Below are positions 1-8,652 of a stretch of DNA of 64,000 bases, piece by piece. The notes below the pieces were generated by a model. The model ran no database searches. It was not told where the DNA came from and saw only the letters and a list, made by a program, of their open reading frames with translations. The DNA comes from Candidatus Methylomirabilota bacterium (lineage in GTDB: Bacteria > Methylomirabilota > Methylomirabilia > Rokubacteriales > DASRDR01): NCBI GenBank assembly GCA_036005065.1, contig DASYQW010000348.1, positions 40,036 through 104,035 on the forward strand, read 5' to 3'. Both the position numbers and the translations under genes were made by a program. Position 1 is the stretch's first letter. Every line of letters starts with the position of its first letter.

Positions 1-2
1 AC

Positions 3-662
3 GGGAGCGACCAGGGCCGCGCGAGCATCCAGAAGACCGGCGGGACTCCCGCCCCACCGGCCCCGAACGCCGGGCAGGACTTCACCTTCGTCTACGGCAC
101 CATGGTCGTCGAGGGCGACGGCGGCACGGTGCCGGCCTCGCTCGACAACTGCCCCTCGAGCAACAACGACCTCGAGCTGGGCAACAAGGGGGTCATGACC
201 GCGGCCCTGCGGAACACGACCGAGCAGGGCCGTCTGAATCCCTTCGGGGTGCTGACCGCCGTCCAGAAAGAGGTCTACGTCTACGGCTACCCCACGGTGA
301 TCGTCATCTTCGACCCGCGGGAAATATTCGCGGCGCCGCCGCGCCCGACGGTCTCGCCGTACAACCCCCAGTTCGTCTGCGCCAACATGGCCAGCAGCAA
401 CAGCTTCGTCAACGGCATGGTCTACTCGGGCGGCCACGTCCAGTTCAACCCGATCCTGATCAACGGCACCCTCGTGGCCTTCGAGATCCAGACCCAGGGC
501 AGCACCGGCTCGGGGGTCGGCTACAACAACCGCTTCGGCAACGCGACGCCCCCCCCCGGCTTCCCGTTCGGCGCCGGGAACCAGGTCGTGATCATCCGGA
601 AGTCCTTCATCGTGTGCTCGAACTATCAGGACCAGAGCGGGGGCCGGACCGCCTGCCAGTAG
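3..662 (+). CDS. Unrecognised protein, C-terminal part (5' end outside window)
   Basis: The frame is open from the first bases of the window to a TAG at 660-662, giving at least 219 codons, so the true start lies upstream. An internal ATG at 102 is not a convincing start because the same frame stays open before it. The visible part is rich in Gly, Asn, Ser and aromatic residues, has a Pro-rich stretch near FAAPPRP and about four Cys, and no obvious membrane segment. It resembles an exported, beta-rich domain. Its place just before a kinase and pilMNOPQ makes a minor pilus or pilus-biogenesis role possible, but no family motif is recognised and I do not assign a function. Confidence 0.6.
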   Translation, partial: GSDQGRASIQKTGGTPAPPAPNAGQDFTFVYGTMVVEGDGGTVPASLDNCPSSNNDLELGNKGVMTAALRNTTEQGRLNPFGVLTAVQKEVYVYGYPTVIVIFDPREIFAAPPRPTVSPYNPQFVCANMASSNSFVNGMVYSGGHVQFNPILINGTLVAFEIQTQGSTGSGVGYNNRFGNATPPPGFPFGAGNQVVIIRKSFIVCSNYQDQSGGRTACQ

Positions 663-758
663 CCCTCGCCTCGCTCGCTCAGCCGCTTCGCGGTCGGCGC
701 CGCCCCCCGGGGAGAGCCCTCTTCCCGCGGGGGCGGCCCCCGTATACACTAGGAGGCC

Positions 759-2960
759 ATGGCGGCGCCGACGGACACTGCCATCAAGCTCGGGCTGGTC
801 GGGACCGGGGCTGAACTGGTCAAGGCCATCGACGCCCTCACGGGCATCCCCTCCGTCGAGATCGCGGTCGTCGCCGACGCCAGCGACCGGTCCGAGGGCA
901 CCAAGCGTGCCCAGAGCCTCAAGCTCCCCCTCGTCAAGAATGCCATGGAGGTCTTCCGGACCAAGGCGAACATCGTCCTCGAGGTGAACGGGGACGAGCG
1001 CCAGTACGAGCGCCTGCTGTCGATCAAGCCGCCGGGGACGGAGGTCATGAGCGTCCGCGGCGCGCGCCTCCTCATCAACCTCCTCAAGCAGAGCTCCGGC
1101 GGTGGGCCGGCGGCCGAAGCCGCGCCCAAGGAGGTCGTGAAGGAGGTCATCAAGGAGGTCCCGGTCGAGGTCGTCCGGGAAGTCATCAAAGAGGTCATCA
1201 AGGAGGTCCCGGTCGAGGTCCCGGTGGAAGTGGTCCGGGAGGTCGAGGTCATCCGGGAGGTCATCAAGGAGGTTCCGGTCGAGGTCATCAAGGAGGTTCC
1301 GGTCGAGGTGATCCGGGAAGTCGAGAAGGAAGTGATCAAGGAGGTCATCGTCGAGGTCCCGGTCGAGGTGATCCGGGAGGTGATCAAGGAAGTCCCGGTG
1401 GAGGTCATCCGCGAGGTCGAGAAGGAGGTCTTCCGGGACGTGCCGGTCGAGGTGATCCGGGAAGTCGAGAAGGAAGTGATCAAGGAGGTCATCGTCGAGG
1501 TCCCGGTCGAGGTGATCCGGGAAGTGATCAAGGAGGTCCCGGTCGAAGTCCCGGTCGAGGTCATCCGCCAGCTCGACACCGTCAAGGTGGAGAAGGTGGA
1601 GGTGCCGGTCGAGGTCATCAAGGAGGTCGAGGTCATCAAGGAGGTCATCCGGGAAGTCCCGGTCGAGATCATCAAGGAAGTCGTCCGGGAGGTCCCGGTC
1701 GAGGTCATCAAGGAGGTCGTCCGGGAGGTCCCGGTCGAGGTGGTGCGTGAGCTCACCCAGGTGGACACCGAGGAGCTCCAGCGGCTCCGCCGGCGGCTGG
1801 AAGAGCTCCAGACGTCGCACGACCAGCTGGTGACCATGTCCGGCCGGGTGCCGCTCGACGAGAAGATGCAGGCCCTCCTCACCATGGCGAGCGGCGTCGG
1901 CCACATCTTCAACAACGTCCTGGCGGGCATCCTCGGCCGGACCCAGTTGCTCCTGAAGAAGGCCGAGCGCGACAAGGCCAAGGACCTGGTGGCCGGGCTC
2001 AGCGAGATCGAATCCGCCACCCGGACCGGCATCGACGCCCTGAGCCGGATCCAGGAGTTCAGCCGATCGCGTCCCTCCGAGGCGCTGGCCCGGGTCGACC
2101 TCAACGACGTCGTCCAGCGGGCGATCGAGCTGTCGCGACCCAGGTGGCGGGACGCGCCCTCGACCAAGGGCGTGCGGATCGAGCTCATCACCCACTTCGG
2201 GGCCCATGCGCCCGTGATGGGCGTCGAGACCGAGCTCCTGGAGGCGCTCCTTCAGCTCATCACCAATGCCGTCGACGCGATGCCCCGCGGCGGGACCATC
2301 ACCGTCCGGACCGGGAACGAGCCGGGGCGCGGGTTCATGTCCGTTTCCGACACCGGGGTGGGAATGCCGGAACAGGTCAAGCGCCGGGCCCTCGAGCCGT
2401 TCTTCTCGTCCAAGGGGGAAACGGGACTCGGCCTCGGGCTGTCGGTGGTCTACGGGATCATGGTCCGCCACGGGGGCGAGGTGCTCATCGAGAGCGAGAC
2501 CGGCAAGGGGACGACGCTGACCCTCCGGGTGCCGACGGCCCCGGAAGGCGCGCCGCCCCCGACCACGGCGGTCGACGCCGACCAGGCCCAGATTCTCGTC
2601 GTGGACGACGACGAGACCGTCCGCACGGCGCTCGGCGACATGCTCCGGGGCGCGGGCTACGCCGTCACGCTCGCCGCGTCGGGGCTCGAAGGGATTGCCA
2701 AGGTGCGAGAGCGGGAGAATCCGTTCCACCTGGTCGTCACCGACCTCGGGATGCCCGACGTCCCGGGCTGGGAAGTCGTGGAGGCGGTCAAGCAGGTCGA
2801 GACCATCACACCCGTGGTAATCATGTCAGGGTTTGACCGGGCCCGCGCGACCCGCCGGGCCAAGGAGCTCGGCGTGGACCTCGTCATCTCCAAGCCCTTC
2901 GACCTCCAGGACTTCCTCAACGCCGTCCGCGGCCTCTTGCTCGGCCGCAAGCGCTCGTAG
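759..2960 (+). CDS. Hybrid sensor histidine kinase/response regulator with KEVPVEV-repeat spacer
   Basis: A 733-residue protein with AGGAGG three bases before the ATG. Order of parts: an N-terminal Rossmann-like segment (LGLVGTG, residues about 10-120); a low-complexity block of KEVPVEV/REVIKEV units (about 125-330); a HisKA dimerisation segment with GVGHIFNN (phospho-acceptor H382); a HATPase_c domain with NAVDAM (N box), DTGVGM (G1) and GLGLGLS (G2); and a C-terminal receiver domain with DDDE, phospho-acceptor D662 in VVTDLGMPD and K712 in ISKPFD. No transmembrane segment is visible, so a cytoplasmic sensor is likely. It lies directly upstream of pilMNOPQ and may control pilus function, but that is inferred from position only. 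The catalytic motifs look intact. Confidence 0.9.
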   Translation: MAAPTDTAIKLGLVGTGAELVKAIDALTGIPSVEIAVVADASDRSEGTKRAQSLKLPLVKNAMEVFRTKANIVLEVNGDERQYERLLSIKPPGTEVMSVRGARLLINLLKQSSGGGPAAEAAPKEVVKEVIKEVPVEVVREVIKEVIKEVPVEVPVEVVREVEVIREVIKEVPVEVIKEVPVEVIREVEKEVIKEVIVEVPVEVIREVIKEVPVEVIREVEKEVFRDVPVEVIREVEKEVIKEVIVEVPVEVIREVIKEVPVEVPVEVIRQLDTVKVEKVEVPVEVIKEVEVIKEVIREVPVEIIKEVVREVPVEVIKEVVREVPVEVVRELTQVDTEELQRLRRRLEELQTSHDQLVTMSGRVPLDEKMQALLTMASGVGHIFNNVLAGILGRTQLLLKKAERDKAKDLVAGLSEIESATRTGIDALSRIQEFSRSRPSEALARVDLNDVVQRAIELSRPRWRDAPSTKGVRIELITHFGAHAPVMGVETELLEALLQLITNAVDAMPRGGTITVRTGNEPGRGFMSVSDTGVGMPEQVKRRALEPFFSSKGETGLGLGLSVVYGIMVRHGGEVLIESETGKGTTLTLRVPTAPEGAPPPTTAVDADQAQILVVDDDETVRTALGDMLRGAGYAVTLAASGLEGIAKVRERENPFHLVVTDLGMPDVPGWEVVEAVKQVETITPVVIMSGFDRARATRRAKELGVDLVISKPFDLQDFLNAVRGLLLGRKRS

Positions 2961-3036
2961 CCCCGCGTCCTCGCCCCGCTAGCGCTGGTATTGGCTCGGC
3001 GTGGGCCCGTCCACGCCTCCGAGGACCCTTTTTTTC

Positions 3037-3066
3037 TTGACTCATCGCGAGGGGGACCCCTATACT
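3037..3066 (+). promoter_or_regulatory. Putative sigma70 promoter for pilM operon
   Basis: TTGACT at 3037-3042 and TATACT at 3061-3066 are separated by 18 bases, in the gap between the kinase stop and pilM. The start site would fall near 3073, leaving an untranslated leader of about 120 bases that contains an ACCGGA/TCCGGT inverted repeat. Motif match only. Confidence 0.55.
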
Positions 3067-3195
3067 GCCGCTTCACAAAATACTACAAAGACCTGCAAAC
3101 ACCGGAGGGTAAGCCTGTAGGGGCCTTCCGGTCGAAATTTCTTGGGTTTGAGGGGGCGTCTGCACGAGACTGGCCGCAATGCGAGGGGACCAACG

Positions 3196-4251
3196 ATGAT
3201 GTCACTGTTCAAACGACGCAAGCGTCCGCAGATGGTGGGACTGGACATCGGCTCGAGTTTTGTCAAGGCCGTCGAGCTTCGTCCGGTCGGAAATGATTAC
3301 GAGCTGGTCGGGTTCGGGATGGCTCCGGTCCCGCCCGGCGCGCTCGAGGGCGGAGAGATCAAGCAGGCCGCCGCCGTCCAGCAGGCGATCCGCCAGGCGA
3401 TCGACCAAGGACGGATCCAGGCGACCGACGCCGCGATCGGCATGTCGGGCGGCTCGGTCATCGCCAAGCGGGTGACGCTGCCGAAGATGTCGGAGGCGGA
3501 GCTGGCCGAGTCCATCCGCTGGGAAGCCGAGCAGCACATCCCGTTCGACATCGAGGACGTGGAGCTCGACTTCCAGGTCCTGCGGCAGGACGGTCCCCAG
3601 CAGGAAGTGATGCTGGTCGCCGTCAAGAAGGGCAAGGTCCGGAGCTACGCCGACGTGGTCGCCGAGGCCGGGCTCAACGTCGCGGTGGTGGATGTGGACG
3701 TCTTCGCCCTGGAGACACAATACGAGCACAATTTCCAGGGCGAGAACGAGGTCGTCGCCCTCGTGAACATCGGGCACGAGACGACCAACACGAACATCCT
3801 GCAAGGGGGCGTCAACGTGTACGCCCGCGACGTCTTCGTGGGCGGCAAGCAGTACTCGGCGACCCTGGCCCAGCGGTTCGACCTGGCCCCTCAAGACGCC
3901 GACGCCCTGGTCCGGGGCAAGCAAGGGCAGGTGAGCTGGGCGGAGATCGAGCCCGTGCTCGATCTCGTCTCCCAGGAGCTCGGCCAGGAGATCCAGCGGA
4001 CCCTGGATTACTTCGGCACGACCGCCGAGCACGAGCGGATCCAGCGCATCTTCCTCTCGGGAGGCTGCGCCCTGGTCCCCGGGCTCAAGGACTTCCTCTC
4101 GTCGCAGTGGGGAATCGAGGTGGCGTCCGCCGACCCGTTCAAGCGGGTCAAGATCGGGTCGGGCCTCAACGCGGACGTGGTTCAAAAGCTGGCGCCGCTG
4201 GCCGCCGTCTCGACCGGGCTGGCGATGCGCTATCCGGATGACCGGAAGTAA
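3196..4251 (+). CDS. pilM: Type IV pilus inner-membrane platform protein PilM
   Basis: Actin-like (FtsA/PilM fold) cytoplasmic protein that binds the N-terminus of PilN and connects the pilus motor to the alignment complex. The first phosphate-binding motif GLDIGSSFVKAVEL is near residue 15 and a second nucleotide-binding motif, FLSGGCALVPGL, lies near the C-terminus. About 351 residues, normal for PilM. I place the start at ATG 3196 (an adjacent ATG is at 3199) because GAGGGGA lies six bases upstream; the frame is open further upstream but that extension is not typical of the family. It is followed by pilN, pilO, pilP and pilQ in the usual order. Confidence 0.95.
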   Translation: MMSLFKRRKRPQMVGLDIGSSFVKAVELRPVGNDYELVGFGMAPVPPGALEGGEIKQAAAVQQAIRQAIDQGRIQATDAAIGMSGGSVIAKRVTLPKMSEAELAESIRWEAEQHIPFDIEDVELDFQVLRQDGPQQEVMLVAVKKGKVRSYADVVAEAGLNVAVVDVDVFALETQYEHNFQGENEVVALVNIGHETTNTNILQGGVNVYARDVFVGGKQYSATLAQRFDLAPQDADALVRGKQGQVSWAEIEPVLDLVSQELGQEIQRTLDYFGTTAEHERIQRIFLSGGCALVPGLKDFLSSQWGIEVASADPFKRVKIGSGLNADVVQKLAPLAAVSTGLAMRYPDDRK

Positions 4252-4263
4252 GGACGTAGAGCC

Positions 4264-4992
4264 GTGGCCATCAAAGTCAACTTGCTCCATCGCGAAGACC
4301 GTCCCAAGCGCGCCGGGGCCGGCCTCTCCGGCATCTCCATGCCGAAGATCGCCATCGGCGGCGGCCGCGTCATGCAGATCGCCGGGGTCCTGGTCATCGT
4401 GGTCATCGTCGGGCTCGGCTGGATGGGGTACTCGGCGTGGCGCGAGAAGAACGAGCACGAGCGGGAGATCACGCGGCTCAAGGCTCAGGACGCCCAGCTC
4501 CAGCGCCAGCTGACGGAGCTGCGGGTGGCGGACGCGGCCAAGCGCGAGATCCAGCGGCGCCTCGACATCATCGGGCGGGTGGCGAAGAGCCAGGGCGTCC
4601 CGGTCCAGATGATGACCGGCGTCCTCAAGTCGGTCCCCCAGGGCGTCTGGCTCACCTCCGTCGACATGAAGCCCCAGGAAGTGAAGGTCAAGGTCGACGC
4701 GACCCGTCCCGCCATCTCCTACTCGAGCGAGACGCTGGCCAAGCTCGAGCAGAAAAAGGAGGAGTCCGGCACCGCCAAGGGCCCGGTCCAGACCAGGGAG
4801 GTCACGGAGATCCAGGGCTTCTCCGTCGTGATCAAGGGCATGGCCTTCAACAACTTCCAGGTGGCCGAGTTCATGGAGAACCTGAGGAAGGCGGGGGTGT
4901 TCTCGGACGTGGATTTCACCGTGACCCAGGCCGCCAACGTCGAGCAGGTCCGCGTCATGGATTTTGAAGTGACCGCGAGCGTGAAGCTCTAG
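4264..4992 (+). CDS. pilN: Type IV pilus assembly protein PilN
   Basis: GTG start 12 bases after pilM. The N-terminus has the short cytoplasmic IKVNLL motif that PilM binds, followed by one transmembrane helix (about residues 38-60, VLVIVVIVGLGWMGY), a coiled-coil stretch rich in Lys, Arg, Glu and Gln, and a periplasmic ferredoxin-like domain. At 242 residues it is slightly longer than many PilN proteins. PilN pairs with PilO to form the inner-membrane alignment complex between the motor and the secretin. Confidence 0.93.
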   Translation: MAIKVNLLHREDRPKRAGAGLSGISMPKIAIGGGRVMQIAGVLVIVVIVGLGWMGYSAWREKNEHEREITRLKAQDAQLQRQLTELRVADAAKREIQRRLDIIGRVAKSQGVPVQMMTGVLKSVPQGVWLTSVDMKPQEVKVKVDATRPAISYSSETLAKLEQKKEESGTAKGPVQTREVTEIQGFSVVIKGMAFNNFQVAEFMENLRKAGVFSDVDFTVTQAANVEQVRVMDFEVTASVKL

Positions 4993-5011
4993 GTCGGATA
5001 GGTAGCAGACA

Positions 5012-5659
5012 ATGGACAGCGCAGAGCTCAAGAAACTGGTTCTGATCGGCCTTCTGATCCTGGCCGTGGCCTACGTCGGGTACAACGGCTTCTCCGCGAT
5101 CGGGTACGCGGGTGTGGCGGGCTGGCGAGCCGACGCGGCCAAGCTTCTCGTCGAGCGGCAGAAGCTCGACGCCAACGTGAAGAGCGCCACCGCGATGGTG
5201 GCCAACCTCGACAAGATCAAGCGGGAGCGCGAGGCGCTGGAGGCCCAGCTCAAGGAGCTGAGCCGCCGTCTCCCGGGCGAGCGCGAATCCGCCGAGGTGC
5301 TCCGCAGCGTGGAGAGCCTGGCCGGCAAGTCCGGGCTGACCATCGGCCAGGTCAAGCGGCGCCCGCTGCGGACCCAGGAGCTCTACGTGGAGATCCCGAT
5401 GGAGGTGTCGGTCGGCGGCGGGTATCACGACCTCGTCAAGTTCGCCGACCAGCTCGCCCACCTCGAGCGGATCGTCACCCTCAACGAGATTCAGGTCCAG
5501 CGGCCGGGACCCACGACGGGAAGCCAGGCGCCGGCGGTCAACTCGGCCCCGGGGAGCGTCAAGGCACAGATGGTGGCCGTGGTCTTCCAGGCCTTGCCCG
5601 AGCCCTCGCCGGCGACGCCCGGTGCGCCGGCTCCGGGTGCCCCGGCGCCGCCACGGTAG
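5012..5659 (+). CDS. pilO: Type IV pilus assembly protein PilO
   Basis: A 215-residue bitopic inner-membrane protein: a short cytoplasmic start, one transmembrane helix (LVLIGLLILAVAYVGY), a coiled coil and a periplasmic domain with the GGGYHDLVKFADQLAHLERIV segment typical of PilO. It ends in a short Pro/Ala-rich tail. Heterodimer partner of PilN, so the gene order pilM-N-O-P-Q supports the call. The ribosome-binding site is weak, which fits translational coupling to pilN 19 bases upstream. Confidence 0.92.
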   Translation: MDSAELKKLVLIGLLILAVAYVGYNGFSAIGYAGVAGWRADAAKLLVERQKLDANVKSATAMVANLDKIKREREALEAQLKELSRRLPGERESAEVLRSVESLAGKSGLTIGQVKRRPLRTQELYVEIPMEVSVGGGYHDLVKFADQLAHLERIVTLNEIQVQRPGPTTGSQAPAVNSAPGSVKAQMVAVVFQALPEPSPATPGAPAPGAPAPPR

Positions 5660-5671
5660 GAGAGCCCCATC

Positions 5672-6232
5672 ATGCCACGCCGGTCGCCTCGAACGCAGTG
5701 GGTCAGCCGGGCCACCCTCGGAGTGTGTCTGGCGATTCCGATGACCGTCTTCGCGCAGGCCCAGCCGCAATACCCGACGCAGCTCCCCGTCCCCAAGACC
5801 GCCCCCGCGCCGGCGCCCGGGCAGGCCGAGTCCCCTCCGAGGGCCGCGGGACAGGCCCAGCCCGCTCAGCCGGCCGCCCCGGCCACGCCGCCGGCCGCCC
5901 CGGCCGCGCCGGCCGGGCCGGTGAGCCCCGGGGGCCGCGACCCCTTCGACCCGCTGGTGACCAAGGCCCCGCCGGGCGAAGAAGGGCGCGCGCAGACGCT
6001 CAGCGGTCTCAAGCTGGTGGGGGTCGTCTGGGACCCCGCGAACCGTGACCAGATCCGGGCCCTGGTGGAGACACCGGACGGGCTCGGTTACTACGTGCGG
6101 CTCAACGAGGAGAAGTTCGGCGGGAAGGTGATCGCCATCGACCGAGACCGGGTCAGGTTCTCCGTCCGCGAACGGGATCCGGGTGGCCAGACTCGGACGC
6201 GGACGGTCGAGCTGAAACTGAGTGGTCAATAG
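5672..6232 (+). CDS. pilP: Type IV pilus assembly protein PilP
   Basis: A 186-residue exported protein. The N-terminal signal peptide ends near VFAQAQ; no clear lipobox Cys is seen, unlike classical PilP lipoproteins. A Pro/Ala-rich flexible linker (about residues 35-85) precedes the GGRDPFDPLV motif and a compact C-terminal beta domain (LVGVVWDPANRDQIRALV) that docks on the N-terminal domains of the PilQ secretin. AGGAG lies 10 bases before the ATG. It links the PilN/PilO complex with PilQ. Confidence 0.92.
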   Translation: MPRRSPRTQWVSRATLGVCLAIPMTVFAQAQPQYPTQLPVPKTAPAPAPGQAESPPRAAGQAQPAQPAAPATPPAAPAAPAGPVSPGGRDPFDPLVTKAPPGEEGRAQTLSGLKLVGVVWDPANRDQIRALVETPDGLGYYVRLNEEKFGGKVIAIDRDRVRFSVRERDPGGQTRTRTVELKLSGQ

Positions 6233-6249
6233 CCAGAGGGGGGAGCGGC

Positions 6250-8034
6250 GTGGCTAGACAAGGAGTCGTGATGCTCCTGGGCTGTGCCTGGACCCTGGCT
6301 GTCGGCGTGGCGGCGCCCGTGTGGGCAGCCGACCTCGAGCCCGGCGGCCAGCCCATCCTGTTGGCTCAAGCGACGAGGGTGCCGGTTCTCGCGCAGGTAC
6401 AGCCGCCGCGACAGCAGCCGCGCCTCATCTCGCTCGACTTCAAGGACGCAGACATCAACAACGTCCTCCGCATCCTGGCCGAGTTCAGCGGCCTCAACAT
6501 CGTCACCAGCGAGGACGTGAAGGGCAAGGTGACGGTGAAGCTCCAGAACGTGCCCTGGCAGCAGGCCCTCGACTCCGTCGTGCGGGCGGCCAAGCTCGGG
6601 TACGTGCAGGAAGGCAACATCATCCGGGTCGACAAGCTCGAGAACCTCACCAAGGAGGCCGAGGCCCAGTTCAAGGCCGAGCAGCGCGAGGTCGAGATCC
6701 AGCAGCGGCGGGCGGAAGCCCGGATCCGGCTGGAGGAGCAGGAGCGGGCGAAGAAGTCCGCGGAGCAGAAGGCCGAGTTCGAGCTCTCCCCGCTCGTCGA
6801 GGAGGTCATCCCCCTCAAGTACGCCCACGTCGGGATCCGCCGCGTCCAGGTCCTCAATTTCCTGACCGACGGGGTGACGACCGAGGAGCGCCGGGGCATC
6901 GAGGAGGCGATCACCGGCGGCGTCAAGAAGGAAGAGGGGAAGTCGGCCGGGCTGCTCTCCCCGCGCGGCCAGCTCACGATCGACATGCGGACGAACTCGC
7001 TGATCGTTCGCGACGTCCCCGACAACGTCGCCAAGATCCGGGAGTTCGTGGCCCGGCTCGACCGGCCGACCCCCGCGGTCCAGATCGAGGCGCGCATCGT
7101 CGAGATCAGGCGGGACGACGCCCGGCGGCTCGGCATCATCTGGGGCGGCGCCTTCACGCCGAAGGCGGGCGCCAATTCCCCCGTCATCGACGTCCGGGGC
7201 GGCGCCGGGCCCCGGCAGACCGGGCCCGTCGGCGGGACGGCGCCGTCCACCGCCGCCAATTTCCCCGCGACGCCGTTCCAGGCGCCCTTCAGCTCCGGGA
7301 ACCTGTTCGGCCTGACGCTCGGGTGGCTCGCCTCCAACCTGGCCCTGGACATCTCTCTGCAAGCCCTCGAGGGCGAAAACCGCGCGCGTATCATCTCGAG
7401 TCCGAGTCTCATGGTGCTCGAGAGCGAGCCGGCCACGATCGCCAGCGGCCAGAAGATCCCCATCATCAGCGTCCTCAGCATCGGCGGCGCCCCCCAGGCG
7501 TCCGTGACCTACTCGGACGTCACCACCCGCCTCCAGGTCGTCCCGAAGGTGGCGGCCGAGGATGGCCGGCTCGTCCTGACCATCGGGGTGAAGCGGGACA
7601 CGCTCGACGGCACGGTCACGGCGGCGGGCCTGACCGCCCCCATCATCGGCACCAAGCAGACGATCACCCAGGTGCGGATCCCCGACGGCGGCACCGTCGT
7701 CCTGAGCGGTCTCCGGGAGGACACCCAGCGGAACCAGCAGGAGGGTCTGCCCTGGCTGAAGAGCATCCCGGTCCTCGGGTGGCTCTTCAAGAACGACCTG
7801 ACCGACGCCGGCCGCACCGAGATGATGGTGTTCCTGACCGCGAAGGTCGTCGAGAACCCCGGACAAGCGGCCGTGACGCCGGATGTGCTGCCGGCGGCCC
7901 CGGGCGCGCCGGCCCCGCCCGGCCGGACCGGCCAGGCCCCGGCCCCGGCGATCCCGGTCGCGGACGCTTCGCCTCCGCCGGCGGCCGCCGCCCGCGCCGC
8001 CCCCGTGTTCCCGGCCGAGGGCCAGAGCCGATGA
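6250..8034 (+). CDS. pilQ: Type IV pilus secretin PilQ
   Basis: A 594-residue outer-membrane secretin that forms the channel for the pilus fibre. GTG start with an AGGGGGGAG ribosome-binding region. Signal peptide (to about residue 27), an STN/secretin N0 domain (LDFKDADINNVLRILAEFSG), an N1/NolW-type domain interrupted by a highly charged Glu/Lys/Arg coiled segment (about 137-180), then the secretin core from VQIEARIVEI to RTEMMVFLTAKVV. The C-terminal 55 residues form a Pro/Ala-rich tail. Only one N-terminal AMIN-free half is present, so it is shorter than many proteobacterial PilQ proteins (about 700 residues). It overlaps the next gene by four bases. Confidence 0.95.
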   Translation: MARQGVVMLLGCAWTLAVGVAAPVWAADLEPGGQPILLAQATRVPVLAQVQPPRQQPRLISLDFKDADINNVLRILAEFSGLNIVTSEDVKGKVTVKLQNVPWQQALDSVVRAAKLGYVQEGNIIRVDKLENLTKEAEAQFKAEQREVEIQQRRAEARIRLEEQERAKKSAEQKAEFELSPLVEEVIPLKYAHVGIRRVQVLNFLTDGVTTEERRGIEEAITGGVKKEEGKSAGLLSPRGQLTIDMRTNSLIVRDVPDNVAKIREFVARLDRPTPAVQIEARIVEIRRDDARRLGIIWGGAFTPKAGANSPVIDVRGGAGPRQTGPVGGTAPSTAANFPATPFQAPFSSGNLFGLTLGWLASNLALDISLQALEGENRARIISSPSLMVLESEPATIASGQKIPIISVLSIGGAPQASVTYSDVTTRLQVVPKVAAEDGRLVLTIGVKRDTLDGTVTAAGLTAPIIGTKQTITQVRIPDGGTVVLSGLREDTQRNQQEGLPWLKSIPVLGWLFKNDLTDAGRTEMMVFLTAKVVENPGQAAVTPDVLPAAPGAPAPPGRTGQAPAPAIPVADASPPPAAAARAAPVFPAEGQSR

Positions 8035-8639
8035 GCGCCCCCGGCGGACGGCTCCTGACGATCGCGATCGTGGCCGGCGTCCTGGCGCTCGCGGCACCCG
8101 TCGGCGCGCAGGAGTGGAAGATCTATCTCGTCGGGAAGGCTGACCCAATCGTGGCCACGTACTACGCGGAGGAAGCCCCCTGGGTCTTCTACCGCGACGA
8201 CGACAGCATGTACCTCTTCACCCTCGGGTGTAACCGGATCTCGAAGGTCGAGCGGGGCGGCGCCCTCATCCCGCCGCCGCCCTGCCCGGTGGACCGGCTG
8301 GCGACCACCGCCTCGCGTGTCTACGTGAACGTGCTCGAGCTCGAGGCCAAGCGCCTCGACGACGGGCTCGCCAAGCTTCGCGAGCTGACCACCGCGTACA
8401 ACGCCGCCGTGGCCAACGCGAGCATCGCCGCCGTCAACACGCGGGCGGGCGGGGCCCCCATCTCGATCGAGGGGCTGAACGAGTCCCTCCAGCTCTTGCG
8501 GCTGCAGCTGGGCGACGCGCGCAGCGACGTCGACCTCAGCCTCCAGCGTACCGACGCCCTGACCCAGGCGATCGGCGCCTATCGCGAGATCGAGCGTCGC
8601 GAGCTGGGCCGGCAGCGCTACTTCTTCGCGCCCCGGTAA
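8031..8639 (+). CDS. Unrecognised periplasmic protein encoded between pilQ and aroB
   Basis: A 202-residue protein whose ATG overlaps the pilQ stop as ATGA, so it is probably translated by coupling with pilQ. A signal peptide (LLTIAIVAGVLALAAPVGAQ) precedes a small domain with EWKIYLVGKADPIVATYY and two Cys (LGC and PPPCP), followed by an alpha-helical, leucine-rich half that could form coiled coils (about residues 95-190). No known family motif is recognised. Co-translation with the secretin suggests an accessory pilus or secretin-associated role, which is an inference. Confidence 0.8.
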   Translation: MSAPGGRLLTIAIVAGVLALAAPVGAQEWKIYLVGKADPIVATYYAEEAPWVFYRDDDSMYLFTLGCNRISKVERGGALIPPPPCPVDRLATTASRVYVNVLELEAKRLDDGLAKLRELTTAYNAAVANASIAAVNTRAGGAPISIEGLNESLQLLRLQLGDARSDVDLSLQRTDALTQAIGAYREIERRELGRQRYFFAPR

Positions 8640-8652
8640 GAGGAGAAGAGAC

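Noticed and set aside
1128..1758. CRISPR-like appearance of regular repeats
   Set aside because: No constant spacer length; the pattern is coding, in frame and translates to KEVPVEV units.
749..2191. Long open frame on the minus strand opposite the kinase repeat
   Set aside because: It is a mirror of the GAGGTC-type repeat (TSTGTS repeats) and follows the coding pattern of the plus-strand kinase, which has real domains.
3075..3125. Possible c-di-GMP (GEMM) riboswitch in the pilM leader
   Set aside because: A GCAAAC and paired ACCGGA/TCCGGT are present, but the conserved ACGCAAAGCC and AGGTAGC-type elements are missing.
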